Part shown: in pieces, positions 33,040 through 44,037 of the stretch
Layout: every line of letters begins with the position of its first letter
Position numbering within the stretch: the stretch's first letter is position 1
Assembly (NCBI GenBank): GCA_963855995.1
Contig: OY979729.1
Coordinates: forward strand, 7,334,115 to 7,398,114
Reading direction: 5' to 3'
Length of the DNA stretch: 64,000 nt
Origin: Muricea muricata
Lineage: Eukaryota; Cnidaria; Anthozoa; Malacalcyonacea; Plexauridae
Translations under genes and position numbers: made by a program
The notes under the pieces: model-generated
Database searches by the model: none
The model's input: only the letters and a program-made list of their open reading frames with translations
Told to the model about the DNA's origin: nothing

Positions 33040-33490
33040 GTAAATCTCTAGTATAGAAAACCTTCAAACGCGAACATCACTCTCACATACAGACATCATT
33101 CAAATACAGATATCACTCTGATAAGACACTTGCAAGATACAAAAACCTCTGTAAAACGGACATCTCAAATTACGAAGCCCCGCCCTGCCTAAGCCTCTCT
33201 AAAACAGAAGCCTTAAGCAATACAAAGACCTCTCATACAGATATCTCTTTAGTATAAACATCTCTCTAATACAGACACCTTTCTGATATGGATGTAATGT
33301 ACCTTCTAACACAGACATCTCTCTATAATACAGGCAGATCTCTTATACAAACATCTCTCCAATACAGACATCTCTCTAAATGACCATTTGTCCAGTAAAG
33401 TCATACGTCTAATAAAGGCATTTCTCTAATACACACATCTCTCTAATACAAAAATCTCCCTAATACATACACCTCTCCAATACACACAAT
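33040..33490 (+). repeat. Degenerate tandem array of CTCTCTAATACAGACAT units
   Basis: About 20 imperfect copies of a 17-19-bp unit (ACATCTCTCTAATACAG and variants) fill the intron between exons 11 and 12. Divergence between copies is high, so the array is old. Confidence 0.75.
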
Positions 33491-33571
33491 TCCTAATAGT
33501 GGCAGTGAAAGTCAAATCTAAACCTCATCTAAGCACAGAAATCTATCTAATAATGGGAATATTTTACTTAC

Positions 33572-33623
33572 AAATTCTCTTGGTTTTCGTCGTGGCAATC
33601 ATCAGCAACATTGGTCTGACAAT
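33572..33623 (-). CDS. BUB1B: BUB1B-type exon 11: micro-exon
   Basis: A 52-bp exon between AAACAG and TT|GTAAGT. It joins exon 10 (G+AT) and exon 12 (TT+G) in phase. It encodes CQTNVADDCHDENQEN. Support comes from splice sites and phase alone; no motif is present. Confidence 0.65.
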
Positions 33624-33912
33624 CTGTTTGTTTTTTCAGTTTAAATCGTCACCTAGTTGGTGAGGATGGATGGTATTATCTTGGGCTTTGAAAACGTAAC
33701 GTAAGGAAGACTTCAGACTGAGCTGAGTAATTAGTTGCTTTACACGCTTTGCAGTCTTCATTTTCAACACAATAGAACTCCTTATCTATGTCATTTCTCA
33801 GGTTCCTGCAAAAATCGCCACGTGTCTCATCACGTGCCTATTCTATTCTTGCATGAAAAAGCAATAGCTGAATGTTGGACTCGGTATTTCATTAACTGTG
33901 GTTATTACTTAC

Positions 33913-34077
33913 CAAACGGAATACCAAACCATCCCATGGCATCTGGTTCATCGTCGTTTTCATCATTTTTAAAGTCATTCTCGAGCTCGTCTTCACTTGC
34001 ATTCAGGCCAACAGTTGTGTTAAACCAAGGCGTCACGTCTACAAAAGCTTGCTTTGTTGTCAATGTTGGCGATGGAC
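33913..34077 (-). CDS. BUB1B: BUB1B-type exon 10: BUB1-type SPT motif
   Basis: A 165-bp exon between ATTCTAG and TTTG|GTAAGT. It encodes GPSPTLTTKQAFVDVTPWFN, then an acidic stretch. The SPT-x(2)-TK-x-A-x(3)-V/I-x(2)-M/W-F pattern is the conserved segment known from BUB1 (SPTVHTKEAL), which human BUBR1 has largely lost. This argues for an unduplicated MadBub-type ancestor gene rather than a vertebrate-like BUBR1. In phase with the next two exons. Confidence 0.8.
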
Positions 34078-34079
34078 CT

Positions 34080-35030
34080 AGAATATAATAGTACATAGCA
34101 AAAGCATTTATGGAATAAAGATTGCTGTCATTTGTTTATCCAAGTTTGTCATCAAAATCCATCAAGCCTGTTGGCTTCATAGTATCATCAACTCTGCTAA
34201 AATCAAACTTGATGCAACTTAATATTCGCATTTGTGGCAAGTTTTAGGTTTATTCAGCTTCCCCCATATAATTACACAAACAAGCAACACTTCGTGCAAA
34301 CTTCCACCCACCCCTGTCTACAGCTCAAGTGAGAAAAAATCAACCAAAAAGAAAACATGAAACATCCAGCGAAAACCATGTTGGTTCAAAACTACAGGGG
34401 TCGGTCGTACGAAAGGTGGATAAAGGTTGATAAACTGCCGCAGAAAGATCTAAAAAGCAATGACGCCGTGGATACTGAACTCGCAAGAGGTACAAAGTGA
34501 GTTAACTTGAAAATGCTGAATTTTAAATATGGAGTTTACCAGTCACTGGCTATATAAAGAAAGTTTGAAAAAATCACTATCTGCAATGTATAGCGCTATT
34601 CCCCTTTCGCACAACTAACTCCACATCATATGTTTATTTGAAAAATTTGAATTTTATAAACACACACAACACTAGGTAAAATACGAAAACTTCTTTATAT
34701 CTTGTCATGCATGCAGACAAAACTTTGTTGAAACAACTTGAGTCAGGTTTGTGGATACAAAGTTGACAACCAACATGCATCAAAGTGGTTGGCAATTTAA
34801 CGCAGACTTATGCCGGAGCAAGCGACGCAAACTCCTTCCACATATCAGCCTGATGACTGCAAGCTAACATACTTGCTGCACCTTGTGCGTATTTGCCTGT
34901 ACAACAGACACCGTATTGTTTTACCGACCAAAACTGTTTGCATACAAGGTCTTAACATTTAAGGTTCAAAAGGCTTTGCCCTATGCTTACAGTAGGTATC
35001 GTGGTTGAGTTTGTAAGGACAAGGGCAGTA
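34080..35030. other. Intron, no further feature
   Basis: Intron between exons 8/9 and 10. AT-rich, with no recognised repeat or exon on either strand. Confidence 0.4.
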
Positions 35031-35039
35031 TAATCTTAC

Positions 35040-35723
35040 CTCGCTTGCAACGAAGCGTCTGGCACGTCTGAATCTTTCTCTGCGACGAGTCTTTGAAAAT
35101 TTCCTCCGTTTTTAACCTCCCTCGACAACATACAACCTTCATTAGATACAGTCACACCTCGGCTATCATAGTGAACTTGGGGATCTTTACATGAAGTGGA
35201 ATCGGGAGTCTTATGAGAAGGCGGGGGAATATTCTCAGCAGCATGGGTGTGAGTATTTCGAAAGTTTCCCAGTGGTGGGTTACTTCCACCTCTATTGGGT
35301 GTGAAGTGAATGGGATTTCTTTGCACTATTTCTTATGGCAATATGTGCAGCAGCAGCAGCAGTGTGTGCAACTTCACTATCTATTAGAACCTTGGAAGGT
35401 TTTGTCTTGTTGTCCATCCTCAATCGATTACCCCACTCGTAATAAAGTTTCGCCATAACCTCTTCAAGTTGAAACTCTCCCTCATAGGCGTACACTCTGT
35501 CCTTCGGATACATGACGCGTTCTTTTTTCTCTACCTGTGCAACTCGGTTTTTTTGCCTTCTTCGACCTGTTCACATCTTTAGGGAGAGGTAATCCCCGTT
35601 TTACAATCGCCATATATTTTGCAGCACGTATTTCTTCAAACTGAAACTCCTCTGTACCAGCATAAACTTTCCATTTATCATACATGACCCTTATACGTTT
35701 GACGAACCATAGTTTTCGGTCGA
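35040..35723 (-). CDS. BUB1B: BUB1B-type exon 8/9: GLEBS motif, apparently twice
   Basis: Starts after TTATTATAG at 35,723. The first frame gives RVMYDKWKVYAGTEEFQFEE followed by IRAAKY, the Bub3-binding GLEBS motif (human: [21 protein letters not shown]). In another frame, starting 150 bp later, RVMYPKDRVYAYEGEFQLEE repeats the same pattern. A third frame then gives NPIHFTPNRGGS and runs to the perfect donor GCGAG|GTAAGA at 35,039. The frames connect if a run of seven A (near 35,551) has six, and a later AAA has two. An alternative donor CAG|GTAGAG at 35,534 could also remove the second motif by splicing. Confidence 0.8.
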
Positions 35724-36348
35724 CTATAATAACAAAATGGAAAAGTAAAGGTATATAAAGATAAAAGTATTTCAATAATCGAAACAACTCACTCAACCGA
35801 ATCGTTTGAACAGATACGACATTGCAAAAAAGAAACATGCCTTCGGTCCAGTAACTTAAAAAAACCATTATTGCGAAAACATCTTGATTAGCAAGGATTC
35901 CCTCTAGACATGCGCAAGCAATGATTCAAGATTGTGCAAACATAAGAAATGTTTGTTTGGTTACTCTGAATTTATCTTCACTCCAGACAAGCTGAAAAAT
36001 ATACCAGACCACAGTCAGAATAGAAACTGCGATCTTTGGAATGCTAACCCGACGTTTTAAAACCTAAGCTACGCGGTCAGGTCGGTTAGCAGCCCTCAAA
36101 GTTCAGGTTGGCTACCAGCAATGCCGTCCTGATTGCGGGCCAGCTAAAATTTGTTGACCTTAAATTTGCATTAAAATGGCCCACATACTGTACAGCCCTT
36201 AATACACTTTTTCAGACGCAATTCAGGGTAAACAGAAAAGCAAATGATCAATATATAGTACCATCAGAAAATTGGTATTGGTATGAAAGCTGTCCAGCTT
36301 TATTTAACCTGCATTTTCATTCATTTGATGGTCTATGCTAATACTTAC

Positions 36349-36547
36349 ACTAGAAAGGACTTTAAGAGGATTATTCGTCGCTTCCAAATCAGACTTTCTC
36401 ACAGACAAAACTTGGCTGCCCACAGTTTGACCAACATGACCAGTCTGCTCGGCGTCCTCGTCTACGTGAACTTGAAAACTTTGCTTGGATGCTTGACGAA
36501 GCACCGAGGCTGCGACCTGCGATGTTGTCAGGTCTTCTTGAACGAGC
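36349..36547 (-). CDS. BUB1B: BUB1B-type exon 7: second ABBA motif
   Basis: A 199-bp exon between GTGTTTTCAG and AGT|GTAAGT. It contains SFQVHVDEDAEQTG, corresponding to the FTPYVEE ABBA motif of BUBR1, and then VLSVRKSDLEATNNPLKVLS, matching ILSTRKPGKEEGDPLQRV. If translation enters in phase 0 from exon 6, the frame must shift by one base before the ABBA motif, for example at the TTTT run of AAGTTTTCAAG. The ABBA candidate fits F-x-V-H-x-D-E. Confidence 0.85.
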
Positions 36548-36979
36548 CTGAAAACACAGAAGAACCACTGATACGAACATAAAGGTAAACCACGGCCAGC
36601 CGACAATTTAAAAAAGTATGAAAAGAAAGAAATTCTAAAGAATAGAGACATCTTGTAATTCAAAATATGAATAAAACCAAACAATTACGGAGAGTGTAAA
36701 TTTTCCATTTTATCTCAGACATCTGTCTGATGATGACTTTGTCTAAGTAACTTTGAAATAAAGTGTATTCATTAAAAAACCAGAGTAATAAGTTCCTTGT
36801 ATGTTTGCATGGTGATTTTAAATCAAAGTACATTAAAACGGTCGCTTCACAAGGGACGTGTGAATTTAACTTATTCGTATTATTAGCATTGATGAGGATC
36901 GAAAGCTTTGCGACAAGAATTATACTTTGATTTATAATCACGCACCATATAGCTTAATATCATCTTCATAACATCTTAC

Positions 36980-37176
36980 ATGTTCCCCTATCCATTTTCC
37001 TGGTATGTTTACATTCTCCTTGCCCATTACACCCTCCACTGGAGCTTCTTTCCAGTCGTTGCCACGGCCTTCAGACAGAGGAGACATTCTATTTTCGCTA
37101 TCATCGGAATCGTGAAGTATAGAGAAACCCAGTCCTTTCTTCTCGGACTTTGCCGGACCAGATCTTGACTGCGCCG
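36980..37176 (-). CDS. BUB1B: BUB1B-type exon 6: KEN2 box with ABBA-like motif
   Basis: A 197-bp exon between ACTTAG and CAT|GTAAGA. Preceded in phase by exon 5 (SLQNP across the join), it encodes GLGFSILHDSDD, an ABBA-like Cdc20-binding candidate. It then encodes WKEAPVEGVMGKENVNIPGK followed by W. The KEN followed by PGKW matches the KEN2 region of BUBR1 (KENELQAGPW), needed to inhibit APC/C. The donor is very good; the frame with exon 7 needs a one-base correction. Confidence 0.9.
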
Positions 37177-37375
37177 CTAAGTAAGAACAATCAGGACTGA
37201 GTAAAACTATCACTGCCACCTGGCGTTGACATTAGAAAAATGTTTTAGACTTTTAGTCGACAAACTAGGTATTTGATAGGGCTCGAAACTCAAGCGGGGA
37301 ACAGTTGAGAAATTTCATCAATTATAGTGTGTCTAGTATTGCGAATTAAAATTGACAAATTTTAGTAAAATATAT

Positions 37376-37605
37376 TAATGCATAAGATATAATACAAAAC
37401 ATAATCCGAAGATTAGCATCTTGAACAAGAAAATTGAGTAAGTAATATTTCGATTTTATTACAAAATCATCATCAGACCAACTAACTGATGATGATTTTG
37501 TAATAAAATCGAAATATTACTTACTAAATTTTCTTGTTTAACTCATATTTTGGGTTTCAAGATGCTAATCTTCGGATTATGTTTTGTATTATATATTAAT
37601 GCTTC
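37376..37605. mobile_element. Palindromic MITE of about 230 bp
   Basis: AATACAAAACATAATCCGAA with GATTAGCATCTTG is mirrored as CAAGATGCTAATC with TTCGGATTATGTTTTGTATT. The inner arms CGATTTTATTACAAAATCAT also pair. Spacer about 15 bp. The 63,365 hairpin has related ends. Confidence 0.8.
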
Positions 37606-37889
37606 TTAAAGTAAAAACATAATCCGAAAAAGAAAACATCTTGACAACGCAAAATATGGACTAATAAACAAGATTATTCGATGCCTCAACAATGCATAAA
37701 GGTGGAAATATGCGATTTCGACCAGCTATTCTCATTTGATCCTTATTTGCTCAATTTTTCTTCAAATTTCACAAAAATGGTGTCAATCGCAAGCTAAAAA
37801 CCTGGTCTTGCCGACTGTAAAAGAAAATTTCATTAGATTATATAATGAACGAGTTAGAGCACTCCAAAGTTCGTATATCTTTGTATATA

Positions 37890-40716
37890 TACAGTACCGC
37901 AAAGAAATAACTTGGCACTGCGTCTGCCCGCGTCGTGCGTCTACTCTGCCCGCGTCTGGCCCGTAAAGCGCCCGCGTTCGGCCCGCGTCTGGCCCGGGTC
38001 TGCGTCCAAGCTACCCGCGGGCACCCGCATCTTGCGTCCAGCAACTTAGACGCAGTTTGGCTGACTTCCATTCTTTTTAAAGCAGTATTTTGTGAATTGC
38101 TGAATTTCGACAGAAGTCTCGTCGCTAAATATCACGTCTTCGAAACAGTCTTTATCTTTCATTGCCTTTAGACAAAACACTAGCCGATTCATTTTGTTTT
38201 GATCACGAATAAACTGGCAATAACGGGACTTTTCATGTTTCCATCCTAGTTTCCTTCGTGCGTATTTAACAGTCGATGTTGATACGGAAACATTTCGTTC
38301 GTCCTTCAAAAAGTTCTGCCGCTCGGCTGATGTTAGTTCGTCGTTCTGTTTCATTTTCTCGTCGATAAAATTCATATCCTCAGCGGAAAGTTTGCCTTTA
38401 CGTCCGCTTCTCGGGGCATCATCAATACTTGCCGTACGCTGATACCTCGCTATGAACGATGACACGCTGTTCCGAGACGTTCTGATCCCCTCACTTTGTA
38501 GAATTCTGACGATAGTTACAATAGAATTATTTGATTCTTGCAGAGAAATAATTCTATTTCTTGTATATTGAGAGAGTTTTCCCATTTTTACCTTTGAACG
38601 CTATTTTTCTCGGAGTTTATCGATTTCAACAGTATGAACACGTGTGAACTGACTGAGAGAGCAGGCTGGATATTTCCGAAGAATTCCGAAGTTATACGTT
38701 TACGCCATAGATATAGTAGGTCTAGATTGCTGACTCATTGTATCATTACTATTACGTAGGCGTGACCTGTATGATAAATCCAAGATGGCGCGGGAACCGG
38801 GCAAAAAACTATAAGACTCAACAGGGAAATCCATGTTTTTCGCGATTTAAAACGTCTCGTTGCTTGGAATCGCTTCGAATCAACATTTTTTCCCAAGAAC
38901 TAGTTATTGCGGAAGTTTTGAGCACAATTTGTATAATTTCTGTTGAATTCCTCGTGAAAATCTCGCTCGTGAAATGTGTTGTGAATTGGTCACTTGGTCA
39001 GTTCGAGACATTTGTTGTCCAAAATATGTATTTTTGACCGGCTTTGGCCTCTTGGGTGTTATTGTGACCTACAGCTATCCTAAATCAAACATTTACAAAA
39101 CGATGGAGCAAGATGTTCGCGTACAAATCGATTATTCGCTTGATTTGTGTGGTGTGTGATTTTCATTTACAATCATGTATACTGTAATGCAGTGTCACAG
39201 TGTGTCGATGAATCTATGAAGCAAGATGATACATTATTCTAACGGTATTTGTGTTCACTTCATACAATGTCTTTCACGCTTAATTAGGCCTAATTAGGTT
39301 AAATTTGTGTTGAGTGTGTGCAAACTACCCAGACTGAAAAGTTTTATTTTGCGCATCTTTTATGCGCGGAAATGTAGAAAACTTTCGCAGATAATTAGGT
39401 GACCTGGGTCTAATCAGGTGGTCTGGGTTCAGTTTAGTTGATGACCCACAGACTCAGTAAATAAATTTATCATCATCAATTTATTATTATCAATATTGAG
39501 CACAGTTGGCAGGTTAGCCTAGATTTTCTGATGATTTGTGCAGATTTTGCAGAATTTTTTGCGTAGTTTATCTACACTTAGGGATTTGGCGCAGATTTTT
39601 GCAATTACAAAAATTTTGAATTATTAATGATTTTATAATCATAAATGAATTATTAATGATTTTATAATCACGACTAATTGTTCATTGGAATATAGCAAAT
39701 GGGCATTAGAATATTGCTTTACCATACTCGCATGTTTGCAGACTTTGCTCCAATGTTGCACAAGCTAGCAAGCAGGTGCATGTTGCATTCTATGTACAGT
39801 GTATGCAAAAGTATGCCAAAGTTTACCATTATGTTAATTTTAAAGTAAATATATAGTTAAATTCAAATAAAAAAATTTCGGTCATTAAACTGTGAACTGT
39901 TCAGTTAATTCTACCCACATTTCACACACGATTCACACGAACGAAGCTAGCAGCTGTAGCACCATATTACATAATTCAGACAATATTTACTTGATAACCT
40001 ATCCGTCTTTGAAGTTCGAAAACAGTACGTTGGCTTGAAGTCGTATCTATGTATGTAGTAAATCTTACTAACGTATCAGGTATCACACACCACACAAATC
40101 AAGCGAACAATCGATTTGTACGCGAAGATCTTGCTCCATCGTTTTGTAAATGTTTAATTTAGGATAGCTGTAGGTCACAGTAACACCCAAGAGGCCAAAG
40201 CCGGTCAAAAATACATATTTTGGACAACAAATGTCTCGAACTGGCCAAGTGACCAATTCACAACACATTTCACGAGCGAGATTTTCACGAGGAATTCAGC
40301 AGAAAATACACAAATAGTGCTTAAAACTTCCGCAATAATTAGTTGTTTCCAAAAAATGTTGATTCGAAGCAATTCCAAGCAACGAGACGTTTTAAATCGC
40401 GAAAAACACTGATTTCCCTGTAGAGTCTTATAGTTTTTTGCCCGGTTCCCGCGCCATCTTGGATTTATCATACAGGTCACGCCTCCGATTTATGAGTCAG
40501 CAATCTAGACCTACTATGTCTATGGTTTACGCCGTCTGCTCGCCCGCAGGAAACAAAAGCTAATAGTTCCCGCGGGTAGACGCGTCTGCGGGCGCCCGCA
40601 GACGCGGCCGGACGCGGGTCGGATGCGGGCGAGACGCAGCTCGGACACGTCTGCGGGCGCGGGCGGGACGCATCCAGGACGCGGTTTTTGACAAGTTATT
40701 TCTTGGCGGTACTGTA
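37890..40716. mobile_element. Tc1/mariner-type element, 2.82 kb, TA TSD
   Basis: The element is 37,892-40,714. The left end CAGTACCGCAAAGAAATAAC and the complement of the right end (CAGTACCGCCAAGAAATAAC) form TIRs. TA lies on both sides. Just inside each end is a GC-rich, internally repetitive block of CGCGTCTGCCCG-type units (37,915-38,040 and 40,545-40,690). Further in, 38,700-39,160 and 40,083-40,525 are again inverted copies at high identity. The transposase lies in the left half only. The whole element occupies the intron between exons 5 and 6 of the BUB1B-type gene. Confidence 0.85.
38046..38585 (-). pseudogene. Tc1/mariner-like transposase, C-terminally truncated
   Basis: Starts MGKLSQYTRNRIISLQESNN, a helix-turn-helix DNA-binding start, then a second one (SRNSVSSFIARYQRTASIDD with GRKGKLS). 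It reaches the first catalytic Asp in DVIFSDETSVEIQQF. Translation then runs into the GC-rich TIR and stops after 179 aa, about half the usual length of around 340 aa, so the second Asp and the Asp/Glu are missing. It cannot be an active enzyme as it stands. Confidence 0.8.
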
Positions 40717-40801
40717 TTTGTCCTTCACATGTCCAGTGTGACGTCATAAACAAAGGATCTATACTTTTACTGAATGTCCTACAGATCTTATGAAATCTTA
40801 C

Positions 40802-40953
40802 GATTTTGGAGTGATGAACTTCTCAGTACTCCAACCATCTTCTTGCCAGTCTTTGCGAGGGATCCCAAGAATTTGCGTTGATTTTCCTCTCCGTAACCAG
40901 ATGGTTTGTCTTCTGAAGCAGCCATGTGCGCTGCTAGTCTGTGTTGAAAACCT
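40802..40953 (-). CDS. BUB1B: BUB1B-type exon 5: post-TPR segment
   Basis: A 152-bp exon from acceptor TTATCCTAG to donor ATC|GTAAGA. It encodes GFQHRLAAHM and later RKFLGSLAKTGKKMVGVLRS. The F-Q-x-R start and the L-x(3)-K-GKK element correspond to the region just after the TPR in BUBR1. In phase with both exon 4 and exon 6. A Tc1/mariner-type element begins only 85 bp downstream in the following intron. Confidence 0.85.
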
Positions 40954-41309
40954 CTAGGATAAGAAAAAAAGGAAAAGTTTAAAAAGTTATCGCGTGAGAA
41001 CCTTACTATTTTTCGGATGTACACACAAAAACGTAAATGAATTGAGTTGATGTCTATTACAGAGAATTTCATAGAGAAATTCATTCGCTTCCTCCTATTA
41101 CATAGAATGATCCACTTTGGGTGTCTGCCTGCCGTCAGCATGAGAAACTTCTTTCGTATTGACTGCATTAATCGCTTCCTCAACTTCTCTATCTCATATT
41201 GACCATCAACCTCCTCACACAGTCCAGCCCGTAGCTTTGTTGATTCCACCTGATCCACTCTTTCTGTCCGTAAATACCCGCTCCTTGAACTCCTTTATGC
41301 TGCGGTCAG

Positions 41310-41520
41310 TGAACCTTACACCTGTATTCTAAAAGCACACTCACACTCAATGAGTGGACACTCATTCTTAATGAGTGCCACTCACCACTCAATGAGTGTC
41401 CACTCACACTCACATAGTATAATGCGACACTCACACTCCAACTATTCAAAGACACCACTCACACTCAAGTGAAGCTCCAATTTTGAGTAAAGTGTGAGTG
41501 AGAGGTATATCTCCCATGAG
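41310..41520 (+). repeat. CACTCACACTC-rich repeat
   Basis: About 200 bp of irregular repeats of ACTCACACTCAATGAGTG in both orientations (ACTCATT/AATGAGT form small palindromes). It lies immediately left of the Harbinger transposase and may be its terminal or subterminal region. Confidence 0.6.
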
Positions 41521-41552
41521 CCGCACTCAGTTAGACTCACCTTGATTCAAAC

Positions 41553-41950
41553 ATGGCAGAAAGGTGGTTAAAAAGGTTAGAATTACTGAACAATGTCGCA
41601 AGAAACAACAGAGACAGGAGGAGACCGTATATTTTTGATTATGGGAAATATGACTAGGAGCACTTTCGATCCAGATACCGGGTAACCAAAAAGCTGCATT
41701 TCGAGAGTTACTGGATATAATTAGCCCAGACATATCTCCACACAACGACCGAGGAAAGCCCATTCCTGCAGATATACAACTTTTGTTGACGCTCAGGTTT
41801 TACGCCACGAGTACATTCCAGCTAGCATGCGGAGACTTGTGAGCGATTTCGCAGCCATCAGCAAGTCGAATTATATTAAGGGAGTATCCGAGGCAATCGC
41901 TCGATTAAGGAACAATTACATAACATGACTAATGAAGCATGGAACAGAAT
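41553..41950 (+). pseudogene. HARBI1-like transposase, N-terminal fragment
   Basis: ATG at 41,553 opens MAERWLKRLELLNNVARNNR. After a stop, the frames give HFRSRYRVTKKLHF, ISPDISPHNDRGKPIPADIQ followed by LLLTLRFYATSTFQLACGDL, and SQPSASRII. This is the N-terminal helical region of Harbinger nucleases (F-R-x-T/S-K, then L-RFYA-G-F-Q, then S-S-SR). Stops and a frameshift break it, and the catalytic core is missing. Confidence 0.7.
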
Positions 41951-42198
41951 ACCCCTAAAACTGAAAAACCAAATACGCTACGATGCCCTTGGGCTGACAA
42001 AATGGTACGGTATAAGAAGGAGACCAATGACTACAGCACTTTTCATTTAGCAGACACTATATTGCCAAAGAGAATTATTGAAAGCATAATATTCCTGTTG
42101 TGTTTTACGCCTGTGGTAATTGCATATTTGAAGATTGTGCTTGCAAGTTCAAACTCAAAATGAGGCGTAGAGATAAGGCCACAAAAAGAATAACTGTT

Positions 42199-42387
42199 TT
42201 ATGAAGGTTCCATTACACCTGGGTTCCATTGACTGGGTTGTTCGGATAAAGCTTCCCACACTTTATTTTTCTGTTGTATGGTTTTATAATCATTCTTTTT
42301 ATTTTCTACAAGATCTTTTTGCTTTCGCGCTAATTCAGTTGATAGCGACTTTTCCAATTGTGAAAAATATTGTCTACCTTCAGCCAT
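42199..42387 (-). CDS. Myb/SANT-like DNA-binding protein of Harbinger type
   Basis: A 62-aa frame starts at ATG 42,387 (context AAT ATG GCT) with MAEGRQYFSQLEKSLSTELA, then ENKKNDYKTIQQKNKVWEAL. The F-S-x-x-E start, the ENKK turn and the W spacing are those of the Myb/SANT-like (NAIF1-type) partner protein that carries Harbinger transposase to the nucleus and DNA. It is truncated soon after the domain. Confidence 0.6.
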   Translation of the reverse strand: MAEGRQYFSQLEKSLSTELARKQKDLVENKKNDYKTIQQKNKVWEALSEQPSQWNPGVMEPS

Positions 42388-42930
42388 ATTGTTCAGCTAT
42401 GCCGTACGAATGCATCGACAAGTCTACAACAGTTTCACTAGTTTATATACATTCTATCATGAAAGGGCATTGGCAATAAAAATTTTTATTGTTTCATGCG
42501 AAAGAGCATGAAAAAATAAGCTGATTGGCCGTTTACTGTAATAGACTATCTCTTTTAGTTCCGAAGTTATTCGCAAAAATGTGCAAAATATGAACTGCTG
42601 ATTCAGCAAAAGTTGTGACGTCACTAGTTGGGTAAGTAGGTTTAATAAATACATAAACGAGCATAGCTCAGTTATTATTCAGTCAAACTCCATCTCTGCA
42701 CTACAAATAACTCTTTCTCCAATCTCAGACGAAAATGACGTTTTAAAATCCCCGAAAGTCATAGCTCTTTTACGTGACTACAGCATGTGAATATCTCCAA
42801 AACGTTGGATTGTGAATGCAAATCTAACTTCGTATTCATAACATGATTATTACACCTGATTGCTGAGAACAGACTAACTTCACAGATAGTAATCAATTAC
42901 ACTAAACAAAATCCGCGCTACAAAACTTAC

Positions 42931-43121
42931 ACATGATGTTTCTGTAACATCTCTAGAGGTTGAGCATTCTTCTCAACTCCTAACAGCAAAACTTGGTCAG
43001 CTTTTTGAAAATTCTCGACATTTTCACACGAGGAGGACCATGCGATGTATAAAAGACGAGAACACGTGCCCTTCGCGTGCAGATAGTTGAAGATTTCAAG
43101 AGGATCAGAACAACAGTCTGC
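42931..43121 (-). CDS. BUB1B: BUB1B-type exon 4: TPR C-terminal half
   Basis: A 191-bp exon between TTTACAG and GT|GTAAGT. It encodes ADCCSDPLEIFNYLHAKGTC, then a helix with YIAWSS, then NFQKADQVLLLGVEKNAQPL and EMLQKHH. It matches the BUBR1 stretch CNEPLDMYSYLHNQG... [20 protein letters not shown] position by position. The first two or three codons hold the apparent 1-bp frame error against exon 3. The 3' end joins exon 5 in phase. Confidence 0.9.
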
Positions 43122-43689
43122 CTGTAAACAATGAAAGCAAATACACTAGCTACAATACGGATTACGACAGGAAATACTGTGAGCATGGATAGTTGAAGAA
43201 ATGGATAGAGGAGACTAGCTGGCGTCAGCGTTGACACCTAGTTGCGATTCGTGATGCCATGCACGAGTATTGCGAATGTTGCAACGGTTTTCGACATTTT
43301 CTTTTTCCCGCTATATTTTTCGATTTCAAACAGTAATATTGAAGCCTAAATTGATCTTATTGTTTTATAAACATGGCTATCCCTAGAAAAACTATTTGAG
43401 GTAAATGTTTCACGTCTTTGTTTCACTTTTACTTTAGTAGCTACGAAAATGGCGGCTCAAAAACCACCGTTGATTCAACTAAAATTGGGGGTGTATTTTA
43501 ACTGTTTAATTCTTTGAAATATTTGCTTACATTGACTGGGAATAGTTAGATATTTCATAATAAAATGCAACAATCCCATTTATTTGTTTTTAAATTAAAA
43601 TGATCGGCTGTATTATTGCTAAATGTGTCAGTAGTTATTTATTAATAAGAATTTGGTGATGTCGTAACTTGCAACCAGGTTGAAACGCC

Positions 43690-43960
43690 ATCAGCATGCT
43701 GAAAACATCACACGCGACCACGAGTTTCCTATCCACTTCTTTCGATTATCAGACTGTAGCAAGGTTGACAACAAAAGCGGGTAAGAACATTGTTACATCA
43801 ATGATGCAACTGGTTCTTAGGACAACCTTGTCACAAGTCTGATAATCCTATCAAGTTTGTTACAAGTTGTTAACAGCTTTTTCCAAACTTGTTGTCAACT
43901 TAAACAACGTTTTGACAGACTTGTTACAACATGTGCTTTTTTAGGTGTGTGTGTGTGCAT
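43690..43960. repeat. ACAAGTTGTTAACA-type repeat
   Basis: Multiple variants of CAAGTTTGTTACAAGTTGTT and CTTGTTGTCAACTTAAACAA alternate in both orientations. A related block lies at 48,430-48,600. Both fall in introns of the BUB1B-type gene. Likely a dispersed palindromic minisatellite. Confidence 0.6.
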
Positions 43961-44037
43961 GAGAAACAACAACTACATTGGTTGACACTTAAATGTTTTA
44001 GAAATTGAGAACTCTTATACGTTTCCTTAGTACTTAC

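Larger units (their letters stand above)
41310..42660. mobile_element. PIF/Harbinger element remnant
   Basis: A HARBI1-like transposase (plus strand) and a Myb/SANT-like protein (minus strand) lie in opposite orientation, the classic two-gene PIF/Harbinger layout. It sits in the intron between exons 4 and 5 of the BUB1B-type gene. Ends and the expected 3-bp TWA duplication were not located with confidence. Confidence 0.65.

Noticed and set aside
38738..40480. Two nearly identical 91-99-aa proteins on opposite strands
   Set aside because: They are mirror copies in the inner inverted repeats of the Tc1/mariner-type element, so the similarity is at DNA level and does not show coding constraint.
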